Of a DNA stretch of 64,000 nucleotides, positions 25,660 to 33,651 are shown piece after piece (within the stretch, counting starts at the first letter, position 1; every line of letters begins with the position of its first letter). A model generated the notes under the pieces. The model worked only from the letters and a program-made list of their open reading frames with translations, searched no databases and was not told the DNA's origin. A program made the position numbers and the translations under genes. This DNA comes from an uncultured Chloroflexota bacterium (GTDB lineage: Bacteria; Chloroflexota; Anaerolineae; Anaerolineales; Anaerolineaceae): contig CADACE010000006.1 of assembly GCA_902786265.1 (NCBI GenBank), forward strand, positions 1 through 64,000. The letters run 5' to 3'.

Positions 25660-27538
25660 TATCCTCGTGCTCCATGCGCATGATCTCTTTGGATAAAGCT
25701 TCAACAGCTACTTTTTGTTTCCTGTAAAAATCAGCTTCCGACATTGACAGTCTGCGGACAATATCCTTGACTTTCTGTTTTTCGAAAAACTTATAATCGA
25801 TCAGATTATATAGCATCCATTCCCCGCTTGTGGAGCGTTCGCCTTCCGGACGCAGTCCTTCCAGCGCTTTTTTCAGTACGGAGCGCAGTGCGTTGATCTC
25901 ATTTTCACCGCTTTCGGCAGCCGCGTCCTGCACCACTTTCCACTTCAGCAGCGGATTTTCCGAAAGGCGGGGACCGCCCCAGTAATGCGTCAGCGCATCT
26001 TTGACCCAGACGGTCACATCATCCAGTTCAGGTGTGGAGCTTTCTCCAAGCAGGGCTGTCTGGTCAAGGACACTGCCGCTGTGAAAACTGTCGCCCCCAG
26101 TCTGGTCGGTCCGTGTTCTCAGCACCTGATATGCCGTTGTCAGATACCGGCGCTGCCACAGAACCGTCCGGGCGTTATCCAGCGCATCTTCCAGAATCTG
26201 CGCGTTGCCGTTGGGAAAGTATTCCGGAGAAATATCCGCAAGCCCCATAAAACCGAGGAATGTATCCACCTCTTCATCATGGTTATATAAAGGGATCAGA
26301 ACTCCCGTGCCATCCCAATACAATGCGTCTCCATGCTCCTGAAAATAAGCGGGCAGGTTTTCCAGCAATTCCGGAAGATTCTTCCAGCTGCTTTCACCGG
26401 TTTTAATGACAGGATCCACAGATCCGGTCTCATCGATTACCGCAAAAAAACCGTCCCGGGCCTGAAAACGGTCACATAACGCGCCGATGATCGCCTCAAT
26501 ATAGGTTTCAAGTTCCGGTTTGAAAACCATCATACCCTGGAATTCCTTGTAGATGGTGTAATCTTCTTTTCCGAGTCCGACGATCCCGCCCCGTTCAATG
26601 CGCGGCATCAGGACCGTAATGAGATATTCCAGGAAAATGATGGAAATCACCGTTGCAAAAGTGTTGACACCGGTAATATCAAGCCCCAGTTTATCTCCGG
26701 ACCGGTTGATCATCGTAACGACCCATAGGGTTAAACTGGCAGTCACAGGCCCCCGCAGCATCCACTCAATCAAACGCAGCCGGGTGAAACGGTCAGACCA
26801 GGGAACGGAAAAGGTCGCGCAGGAATACCCCAGCAGTATGACCATCACTGTTACAACAGCATTTCCGATAACACTCAGGCTCCAGAAAACAACCGGGAAC
26901 TGCGAGATCAGCAATCCGGATCCGAACAACAGAAGCGGGAAGGTACCGACAAAGATCCCCAAAATGCCGAGAATCAGGTAAATCATCCGCCTGCGGCTGG
27001 CTTTTGTACGTGTACGGTTATAAACCATGGAGAGCGTCCAGAGGATCCCGCACAGGTTAATGGCAAAGAAGATCCAGAAAAGGATCGTCAGATTTGAATG
27101 GACCATGGTCGTCCCGATATTGGAAATAACACGGATCCCATTGAATAATTTTCCGGACCATAAAAGGACCACAAAAACCAGTGAAATCAGTATATTGACG
27201 GGAAACAAAATCCGTTGGAAACGGTTCCGTTCCTTTCCTGTCATTTCGAGCAGCGCCATAGCGAACTCAAAACATCCCGGCACCAGAACGACAAATCCCG
27301 TCCAATGGATCAGCTGCCACATCTGTTTGGCGTCTCTGCCGGATGCTATGGTCTCAAGCGCGTCCGCGCTGTAAATTACAGCAACGCTTAACAATACAGG
27401 AACAAGAGCAAACGCAAGTTTTTGTCTTTTCTTTAGGAATTGCAGTGAGAACAAAAGCACCGAAAATGCTGTCATCGCAACAGCCGCTGTCAGCACTTCG
27501 CTCAGCGTCCGCAAAACCGGAATCAGATAGGTCATCAT
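25652..27538 (-). CDS. Multi-helix membrane sensor with GAF-like domain and C-terminal helix-turn-helix
   Basis: 628 residues. Eight or so membrane helices in the first ~300 residues resemble the 7TM-type sensor of histidine kinases. A GAF-like region follows (FQARDGFFAVIDETGSV), but no kinase core is present. The C-terminal ~60 residues (KQKVKDIVRRLSMSEADFYRKQKVAVEALSKEI) look like a helix-turn-helix similar to sigma region 4, with two conserved-looking arginine/lysine-rich helices. It may therefore be a membrane-bound transcription regulator. The stop codon overlaps the ftsK start, so the two are translationally coupled, and it starts five bases after the GNAT gene. Confidence 0.7.
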   Translation of the reverse strand: MMTYLIPVLRTLSEVLTAAVAMTAFSVLLFSLQFLKKRQKLAFALVPVLLSVAVIYSADALETIASGRDAKQMWQLIHWTGFVVLVPGCFEFAMALLEMTGKERNRFQRILFPVNILISLVFVVLLWSGKLFNGIRVISNIGTTMVHSNLTILFWIFFAINLCGILWTLSMVYNRTRTKASRRRMIYLILGILGIFVGTFPLLLFGSGLLISQFPVVFWSLSVIGNAVVTVMVILLGYSCATFSVPWSDRFTRLRLIEWMLRGPVTASLTLWVVTMINRSGDKLGLDITGVNTFATVISIIFLEYLITVLMPRIERGGIVGLGKEDYTIYKEFQGMMVFKPELETYIEAIIGALCDRFQARDGFFAVIDETGSVDPVIKTGESSWKNLPELLENLPAYFQEHGDALYWDGTGVLIPLYNHDEEVDTFLGFMGLADISPEYFPNGNAQILEDALDNARTVLWQRRYLTTAYQVLRTRTDQTGGDSFHSGSVLDQTALLGESSTPELDDVTVWVKDALTHYWGGPRLSENPLLKWKVVQDAAAESGENEINALRSVLKKALEGLRPEGERSTSGEWMLYNLIDYKFFEKQKVKDIVRRLSMSEADFYRKQKVAVEALSKEIMRMEHEDNE

Positions 27539-27543
27539 GTAAA

Positions 27544-28083
27544 CTACCGGATGTTCTTGGAAAAAAACATTCCGATCTCCATATTTCGAAAGAAAAATTC
27601 CTGGTACCCGCAGAACAGAAAACCGCGGTCCATCAAAAAATGGATAGCCGGATCATTTTTTGCCTGCAGCATACAGACAAGGGAACGGATCTTATTTTGT
27701 TTTGCTATTTCCGTTATACGTTCCAGCATGGCAGAACCTACTCCTTTATTGCGGTATGGGGGCATAACACCGCCGGTTTTGATCGTCAGACGGTTTACTG
27801 TCTCATCACGTTCCAGCCGCGCATACCCGATCACCTGATCTTCATAACGTGCCGCCAATATTTCACGCATCCGTATCTGTTCCCTTAACCTTGTCACACT
27901 GTACCCCTGATAGGGAACACGGATCGTCTTCGGCAGGCGGATACGCTGAAAACTGGAATCGAAACTCTCAAACCGCTCCAGCATCTGCGTTTTCCACACG
28001 TAATCACTTTCAAAGCTCAGGTCGATCAGAGAGATTTGATCATATTCGTCTAAAGTAGCTGCACCAATCTCAATTTCTACCAT
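27544..28083 (-). CDS. GNAT-family N-acetyltransferase
   Basis: 179 residues. IKTGGVMPPYRNKGVGSAML carries the R/Q-x-x-G-x-G/A acetyl-CoA motif, and AIHFLMDRGFLFCGYQEFF is the typical GNAT C-terminal helix-strand. The N-terminal third is not conserved in a way I recognise. Probably first gene of the operon running to lgt. The substrate is unknown. Confidence 0.85.
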   Translation of the reverse strand: MVEIEIGAATLDEYDQISLIDLSFESDYVWKTQMLERFESFDSSFQRIRLPKTIRVPYQGYSVTRLREQIRMREILAARYEDQVIGYARLERDETVNRLTIKTGGVMPPYRNKGVGSAMLERITEIAKQNKIRSLVCMLQAKNDPAIHFLMDRGFLFCGYQEFFFRNMEIGMFFSKNIR

Positions 28084-28149
28084 AGTAATATTGTAACCGC
28101 TTTAAAGGAATTTCATGCCCTTTTTTGGTTTTTCCATTTATGAATTTAA

Positions 28150-28177
28150 TATAATTCAGATATTTGAGCCATAAATC
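28150..28177 (-). promoter_or_regulatory. Shared upstream motif, copy 1
   Basis: ATAATTCAGATATTTGA followed by three bases and CATAAAT. The same 17-base core, three-base gap and tail occur at 54004-54030. Both copies lie 50-70 bases upstream of the first gene of a minus-strand operon and in the same orientation to it. Confidence 0.4.
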
Positions 28178-28420
28178 GATACAAAAAATTTGAGGACTGG
28201 GACCCGCTGCCAACAATAAAAACTTATGGCAGTATCGCTATATTCCATCAAAGATTTACCTATGATAACATAAATCTTCAGACAGATTTCATCAACTCTG
28301 TACAAAGGAAAACCTTCCGTGAACTATTCATTATTCAGACAACAGTCCTGCGGATATCTCAGTTATCTTTCGCATGACGTGAACAAACCGTCATTGATTT
28401 TCCCGGTTTCTCTGAAAACC

Positions 28421-28454
28421 AAAGCTGTCTATAATAAAATTAACAGACAGCTTT
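28421..28454 (+). promoter_or_regulatory. Inverted repeat straddling a -10 box upstream of obg
   Basis: AAAGCTGTCT (28421-28430) and AGACAGCTTT (28445-28454) are exact complements flanking 14 bases that include ATAATAAAAT; TATAAT spans 28430-28435. No T-run follows, so an operator is likelier than a terminator. The -35 box is weak. Confidence 0.5.
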
Positions 28455-28529
28455 CGCTGAAATCAACCGGGATGATCAGCATACCGCTGGATATTCCGGT
28501 TTTTTATATCAGATGGAGAACACGCAGCC

Positions 28530-29801
28530 ATGTTTATTGATGAAGCAGAAATTTATGTACGATCCGGAAAAGGCGGAGACGGGTTTATGCATTTCCACAG
28601 AGAAAAATACGTTTCCCGGGGAGGTCCTGACGGCGGAGACGGCGGTCACGGCGGAGACCTGATCCTCAAAGTCGACCGGAGACTGAACACGCTGGCGGCC
28701 TTCCGTCACAAGACCCGCTATATCGCCGCTGACGGACAAAAGGGCGGAATCAATAACATGACCGGGAAATCCGCTGACAACCTGATCGTCCCGGTTCCCG
28801 CGGGGACCATTGTCCGCGAAAAAGAAACCGGCGCCATGCTGGGTGACCTGACCCATGACGGGCAGGAACTGGTCGTCTGCAAAGGCGGACGGGGCGGACG
28901 CGGCAACACGCATTTCGTCTCACCATCCAATCAGGCTCCCCGCACCGCTGAAAAGGGTGAACCGTATGAGGAAAAGAACCTGGCTTTGGAACTGAAGCTG
29001 ATCGCGGATGTCGGCATCGTCGGCGTCCCGAACGCAGGCAAGTCCTCTTTCCTGGCTGCTGCTACCAATGCCACCCCAAAGATCGCCAATTATCCCTTCA
29101 CCACGCTGGAACCCAATCTGGGAGTCGCGGAATTGGACGCGGACCATTCCATCGTCCTGTCGGATGTGCCGGGCTTGATCGAAGGTGCCCACATGGGCGT
29201 GGGGCTGGGAGATTCTTTCCTGCGCCACATCCAGCGCACCCGCGTGATCCTGCACGTGCTGAACGGCGAAGCGGAAGACCCGATCGCTGATTTTGACCAG
29301 ATCAACCAGGAAATGGCACTGTTTGATGCCAAACTGGGTGAAAAACAGCAGCTGGTGGTCTATAACAAAATGGACATTCCCGAAGCTGCGGAACGCTGGC
29401 CGGAAATCGAAGAAGCACTCAAGGAACGCGGTTATGTGGCCATGAACATGTCCGCCGCAACTTCCGGCAACATCCGTCCCATCTTATGGAAATTATATGA
29501 GATGATACAGAATGCCCCGGTCGAAGAAGAGGAAAGCGATGAAGTGCTGCCGCTTTACACACCGGAAGACGACCCGCGCCAGTTCACCATCAGCCGCAAC
29601 GACATGGGTGATTATGTGGTCCGCGGCACAGCCATTGAACGGGCAGCCAAGATGACCTTCTGGGAGCATCCGGGTTCCCTGCGCCGCTTCCAGAACCTGC
29701 TGAAGACCCTCGGCATTGAAGACGCTCTGCGCAAAGCCGGTGTGGAAGACGGCGATACCGTCGTTATCGGCGATTCCTTCGAGCTCGAGTGGGTGGAATA
29801 A
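28530..29801 (+). CDS. obg: GTPase Obg/CgtA
   Basis: 423 residues. The glycine-rich Obg fold at the N-terminus (RSGKGGDGFMHFHREK, GGPDGGDGGHGGD), a GTPase domain with GVPNAGKSSFL (G1), DVPGLIEGAH (G3) and NKMD (G4), and a C-terminal OCT domain (about 345-423, ending DSFELEWVE). It is an essential ribosome-assembly and stress GTPase. It is transcribed alone or with the carboxypeptidase 97 bases downstream; rplU/rpmA, the usual neighbours, are absent. Confidence 0.97.
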   Translation: MFIDEAEIYVRSGKGGDGFMHFHREKYVSRGGPDGGDGGHGGDLILKVDRRLNTLAAFRHKTRYIAADGQKGGINNMTGKSADNLIVPVPAGTIVREKETGAMLGDLTHDGQELVVCKGGRGGRGNTHFVSPSNQAPRTAEKGEPYEEKNLALELKLIADVGIVGVPNAGKSSFLAAATNATPKIANYPFTTLEPNLGVAELDADHSIVLSDVPGLIEGAHMGVGLGDSFLRHIQRTRVILHVLNGEAEDPIADFDQINQEMALFDAKLGEKQQLVVYNKMDIPEAAERWPEIEEALKERGYVAMNMSAATSGNIRPILWKLYEMIQNAPVEEEESDEVLPLYTPEDDPRQFTISRNDMGDYVVRGTAIERAAKMTFWEHPGSLRRFQNLLKTLGIEDALRKAGVEDGDTVVIGDSFELEWVE

Positions 29802-29898
29802 GTTTATTATTGACCACAGCTATTATTACGAAGGTTACAACACATATACTGCTGCAGCATTGAGCAGAAAACAATAAGATTCAAGGAGAACTAAATAA

Positions 29899-31374
29899 AT
29901 GGCAGAAGAAAGCGTAAAAGAAACCGCAAAAGAAACAGCAGTCCCGGCGGAAAAACCGCAGGATAACATCGTTACATCCAAACACAGCATAACCATCAAC
30001 GGGAAAGTCATCCGCTACACGGTATCGGTCGGCACTATGGTGGTCTCCCAGGAATCCCGGAAAGACGGCATTTACGAAGGCGAAAAGCCCCGTTTTGAGA
30101 TCTTTTTCACAGCCTACACCCTTGACGAACCGGTCGATGCCGCGGAACGTCCGCTTACGTTTTCTTTCAACGGTGGTCCCGGTTCGGCTTCCCTGTGGGT
30201 GCATATGGGTTTTCTCGGACCGCGCCGTGTGCAGCTTGACGCGGAAGGGAATGTGACCAAATTCCCCACACCGCTGATCGACAATGAATATTCGATCCTG
30301 GATCTCACGGACCTGGTGTTCATCGACCCCGTCATGACCGGATACTCCCGCGCCGTCGTCGGCAACAAGGAAGCGGATTTCTTCGGCTATGAGAATGACA
30401 TCCAATCTGTCGGTGATTTCATCCGGCTTTACGTCACCCGCAATGAACGCTGGGCTTCTCCGAAGTATCTGGCGGGAGAATCTTACGGCACACCGCGTTC
30501 CGTCGGCCTGGCGAAATATCTTTCCGAAGAATACAGCCTCGAGCTCAACGGGCTGATGCTGATCTCCACCGCCAACGACTTTTCCACACTGGAATTTGAC
30601 CCGGGCAACGACCTGCCTTACGTGCTCTTCCTGCCCACCTACGCGGCAGATGCCTGGTATTATAAAAAAGCCGCCCCTCAATATCTGGACATGAGCATTG
30701 AAGATTACGCGGCTGAGGTTCGTGCCTTCGCGGAAGGTGAATATCTCACTGCGTTATTTAAAGGCAGCCGGCTGACAAAAACCGAACAGGAAAATCTCGC
30801 GGAAAAGCTTGCCGCCTATACCGGACTCAGCAAACAATACATAATGAATTCCAACCTCCGCATTGAGATCTCACAATTCTGCAAAGAGCTGCTGCGGGAT
30901 GAGCACCTGGTCATCGGACGGATCGACAGCCGCTACACCGGGACCGACCGCAACAACGTCGGCAGCAGTTTTGAAGATGATCCCTCCTGCTATCAGATCG
31001 ATGGCGCTTTCGGCGGAGCGATCAACGACTACTTCAGACGGGAACTGGGCTTTAAATGCGAACGGCCTTACAAAATTTCTTCTCCGCTGTGGAAGGACTG
31101 GAAATACAAAAACAATTCCTACCTCCAGCAGCAGGACATCATCCGTGATGATATGGCAAAAAACAAGAATCTCAAGATCTGGGTCATCTGCGGATACTAT
31201 GACCTTGCGACGCCATTCTTCGCCGCGGAATGGGTCTACGACCACATCTTCGTGGAACCGGCGTATCAGAAGAACCTTTCCTTCACATACTATAAATCCG
31301 GTCACATGATCTACCTGCATGAGCCCTCCCTCGCTCAATTCAGGGACGACGCCGTGAAATGGTACGAAGGATAG
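29899..31374 (+). CDS. Serine carboxypeptidase-like (peptidase S10) protein
   Basis: 491 residues. FSFNGGPGSASLWVHMGFLG is the oxyanion-hole block, GESYG holds the nucleophile at Ser195, GYYDLATP gives Asp435 and KSGHMIYL gives His469, so the S10 triad is complete. There is no signal peptide: the N-terminus is charged and Ala/Glu-rich (ETAKETAVPAEKP), so the enzyme appears cytoplasmic, unlike most secreted or vacuolar S10 enzymes. AAGGAGAAC precedes the start. It probably trims peptides from the C-terminus, possibly at acid pH by family habit. Confidence 0.9.
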   Translation: MAEESVKETAKETAVPAEKPQDNIVTSKHSITINGKVIRYTVSVGTMVVSQESRKDGIYEGEKPRFEIFFTAYTLDEPVDAAERPLTFSFNGGPGSASLWVHMGFLGPRRVQLDAEGNVTKFPTPLIDNEYSILDLTDLVFIDPVMTGYSRAVVGNKEADFFGYENDIQSVGDFIRLYVTRNERWASPKYLAGESYGTPRSVGLAKYLSEEYSLELNGLMLISTANDFSTLEFDPGNDLPYVLFLPTYAADAWYYKKAAPQYLDMSIEDYAAEVRAFAEGEYLTALFKGSRLTKTEQENLAEKLAAYTGLSKQYIMNSNLRIEISQFCKELLRDEHLVIGRIDSRYTGTDRNNVGSSFEDDPSCYQIDGAFGGAINDYFRRELGFKCERPYKISSPLWKDWKYKNNSYLQQQDIIRDDMAKNKNLKIWVICGYYDLATPFFAAEWVYDHIFVEPAYQKNLSFTYYKSGHMIYLHEPSLAQFRDDAVKWYEG

Positions 31375-31401
31375 GGATCAGGTATCATAGGATAGAAATA
31401 A

Positions 31402-31436
31402 AGGGCCGTCGGTTTGATCGATGGTCCTGTTTTTTT
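31402..31436 (+). terminator. Intrinsic terminator after the S10 peptidase gene
   Basis: AGGGCCGTCG (31402-31411) pairs with CGATGGTCCT (31419-31428) through ten pairs including two G-T pairs, followed by a run of eight T broken by one G. Confidence 0.85.
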
Positions 31437-31450
31437 GTGCAGCATCCGGT

Positions 31451-32008
31451 TCAGATGATAACGGGATAAAGGATCATGCCCAAAACCGCAGCGGCAAAAA
31501 TGATGAAAAGCGGGTTGACCTTCCATTTAAACATTGCCAGAAATGAAGCCGCGAAAATGCCCCATGCCAAAAAATCCGGCTTTCCGGCTGATAATGAAAG
31601 ACCAGGGACAGACGAGCTGAACAGTTTAATGGCGGTATGCAGAAGCACGGCAATAATACACGAATTAAGAACGCTGAAAACGGTCTTTACATATGACAGA
31701 CCGCGATATTTGTTATAAAAATAGGCAAGCACCAGTACGATAAGGAAAGGAAGCAGCAAAAAACCAAAGGTTGCGACTGCCGCCCCCGGAAACCCGGCCA
31801 CTTTCATCCCGACAAAGGTAGAGCAGTTCAGGGAAAAAGGTCCCGGTGACATTTCGGATATGGAAATGATATCCGCGAGTTCAGATGTAGTCAGCCACTG
31901 ATGCTGATCTATCGCAAGTTCTTCGACCAGGGGCAATATAGAATAACCGCCTCCAAAAGTCATCACCCCGATAAGCATAAATGTAACGAGCAGATCCGGG
32001 TAAATCAT
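31451..32008 (-). CDS. Chromate transporter family protein, second half-size subunit
   Basis: 185 residues from the ATG at 32008, which overlaps the upstream TGA by four bases (ATGA). MTFGGGYSILPLVEEL carries the conserved FGGG of the CHR family and SEMSPGPFSLN the following conserved block; five to six membrane helices. Half-size CHR proteins act as pairs in opposite orientation, and the first half is encoded immediately upstream. Family members export chromate or related oxyanions; actual substrate here is unknown. Confidence 0.9.
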   Translation of the reverse strand: MIYPDLLVTFMLIGVMTFGGGYSILPLVEELAIDQHQWLTTSELADIISISEMSPGPFSLNCSTFVGMKVAGFPGAAVATFGFLLLPFLIVLVLAYFYNKYRGLSYVKTVFSVLNSCIIAVLLHTAIKLFSSSVPGLSLSAGKPDFLAWGIFAASFLAMFKWKVNPLFIIFAAAVLGMILYPVII

Positions 32009-32589
32009 TTTTTCTCTCCCCGTTTCTGCCGGTAAATCAAAAAGACCAGATACAGGATACCGACAATCAGACCGGCAGCGATCACCAGGATCGTATTCGG
32101 ATCGAAAATCAGCATTACAGCCATGGCACACGCCCACACCGCAATCAGAAACAGATCCTTTTTCTTCAGCAGATCGATCAATAATGAGATGGAAACACTG
32201 GCCATCATCGCCGCGGCAGCGGCACGTACGGCGCGCAGGGCATAAGCAGTACGTTCATTATTATTCAGCTTTTCATAAAAAAAGGTAATGATTATGATCA
32301 CGACCAGAGGCGGCAGAGCGGTCGCGAGCGCGCAGAGAAGCGCACCTTTCAGTCCGAGCAGTCTGTATCCGATCAGTATGGATGTATTAACGGATGTCGC
32401 TCCGGGTGTTGACTGGGCAATGGTAAACTGTTCCAGCATTTCGTCACTGTCGACCCACCCGAGCTTCTTCACAAATGTTTCCTGCTGGAGCGAGATGATC
32501 GTTGAACCTCCGCCAAAGGAAAACATGCTCACCGTAAAACATTGCAGAAAAAGGTTCAGCGGGGTCAGTTTTTTTAAATCATACTTCAT
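32005..32589 (-). CDS. Chromate transporter family protein, first half-size subunit
   Basis: 194 residues from the ATG at 32589, which overlaps the preceding gene by 11 bases. SMFSFGGGSTIISLQQETFV is the N-terminal CHR signature and AQSTPGATSVNTSILIGYRLLG the second block; about six membrane helices. Together with the following gene it should form a heterodimeric CHR transporter. The nested starts and stops of the three genes indicate strict co-translation with the unknown upstream protein. Confidence 0.9.
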   Translation of the reverse strand: MKYDLKKLTPLNLFLQCFTVSMFSFGGGSTIISLQQETFVKKLGWVDSDEMLEQFTIAQSTPGATSVNTSILIGYRLLGLKGALLCALATALPPLVVIIIITFFYEKLNNNERTAYALRAVRAAAAAMMASVSISLLIDLLKKKDLFLIAVWACAMAVMLIFDPNTILVIAAGLIVGILYLVFLIYRQKRGEKK

Positions 32590-33412
32590 ACGAAATATAT
32601 CCCTTTTCCTGATAGTATCGGAACAGGATCTCATCAACAGCATTATTGCGGTCAACCGGCGTCGTATACTCCGCTATATCGTCGTATGTCATAATATCAA
32701 TATTTCCGGAATTTTTATCACAGAACGGGGCAACTTTTTCGTTTTCCCTTAAAGTCCGGGGAAGAATGATCCCCTGCAGATATGTTTGGAGAGAAATAGG
32801 CGTCCTGAGAATATTCTCCAGCGTCCTGCAGCGTTCGTCAAAATCCAGATCATTAAAGGTCCTGATATGCTCCAGCAATAAATAGGCAAATTCCTCTTCG
32901 CTTTCTCTTTCGGAAAATTCATTCACGTTTACGGAATGGCTGAGTAAATAGTTTTCATTCGTTCCATAATAGCATTCGATAAACCTGATGACAGATTCAC
33001 GGTCCGCCGGGATCCTGAACAGGTCGATATCAAGTCCTTCATCTATGATCCTGCGGTACCTGTCTCCATAATAAGCGCCGGTGTCGAACAGAAAGATGTT
33101 CTGCAGCAGTTCCGGCTCAGGTTTCAGGATAAAACAAACCGGTTCCGTCAATTCGCGGTATGCCGGGCGGCCGATATATGTGTAAGCCAGATCTTCTCCG
33201 AAAACCTTGCAGGGAACAACGGGAATAATACCGGATATTAAATAATCCAAAGCAGTCAGTTTGTCACGCTCCAGATCCTTCACACTATCCGCTTTATGGA
33301 TAAGCGGCAGCATCGGCTCCTTCAGCGGAAGATTTGTACGCTTCAGCGTCCGCTCAAAACTCGTTTCCTGATATTCTTCTAATTCGAGATATTCTTTCTC
33401 ATCCGATCCCAT
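32579..33412 (-). CDS. Unrecognised soluble protein co-translated with chromate transporters
   Basis: 277 residues, acidic, no signal peptide or membrane helix. I do not recognise a domain. Blocks that look conserved include KLTALDYLISGIIPVVPCKV, RPAYRELTEPVCFILKPE and FDTGAYYGDRYRRIIDEGLD. The order of Cys and His residues does not suggest a metal site. Its stop codon lies inside the next gene, so stoichiometric expression with the transporter pair is likely; it might regulate or supply that transporter. Confidence 0.7.
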   Translation of the reverse strand: MGSDEKEYLELEEYQETSFERTLKRTNLPLKEPMLPLIHKADSVKDLERDKLTALDYLISGIIPVVPCKVFGEDLAYTYIGRPAYRELTEPVCFILKPEPELLQNIFLFDTGAYYGDRYRRIIDEGLDIDLFRIPADRESVIRFIECYYGTNENYLLSHSVNVNEFSERESEEEFAYLLLEHIRTFNDLDFDERCRTLENILRTPISLQTYLQGIILPRTLRENEKVAPFCDKNSGNIDIMTYDDIAEYTTPVDRNNAVDEILFRYYQEKGYISYEV

Positions 33413-33573
33413 AATAATTCAGCCGCCTGACCGTATTCTTTCCTAAATAAAAAGCATGTTTCCTAATTATATAACACAAAACCGGTTTCAGGCAGAATCT
33501 TCCGGATATCGTTTCGTTTGAAGTCAGTTTTCCATAGGGGGAAACCCGGAACTGAGTTTGCTGCTTTTCATAG

Positions 33574-33617
33574 AAGACAGCCCTGCTGCCTCATAATCGG
33601 CACCGCGGGGCTGTCTT
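33574..33617. other. Hairpin downstream of trpB
   Basis: AAGACAGCCC (33574-33583) and GGGCTGTCTT (33608-33617) pair perfectly around a 24-base loop. The T-rich run follows on the plus strand (ATTATTTTTTATA), the wrong side for trpB, so it may mark the end of trpB messenger by structure only, or stop antisense transcription. Confidence 0.55.
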
Positions 33618-33651
33618 ATTATTTTTTATATCTTATTTAAACTGTCAGGCT

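Larger units (their letters stand above)
28084..28529. other. Divergent intergenic region between GNAT operon and obg
   Basis: 446 bases with no supported gene. Minus-strand promoter-like boxes for the GNAT operon lie among 28110-28175. The stretch 28151-28177 repeats at 54004-54030 (see separate entry). 28421-28454 holds an inverted repeat around a TATAAT facing obg. A short frame at 28319-28540 has no ribosome site and is rejected. Confidence 0.5.

Noticed and set aside
33574..33617. trpB intrinsic terminator
   Set aside because: The stem is good but the T-run is on the plus-strand side, so it does not fit termination of minus-strand trpB; kept only as a hairpin.
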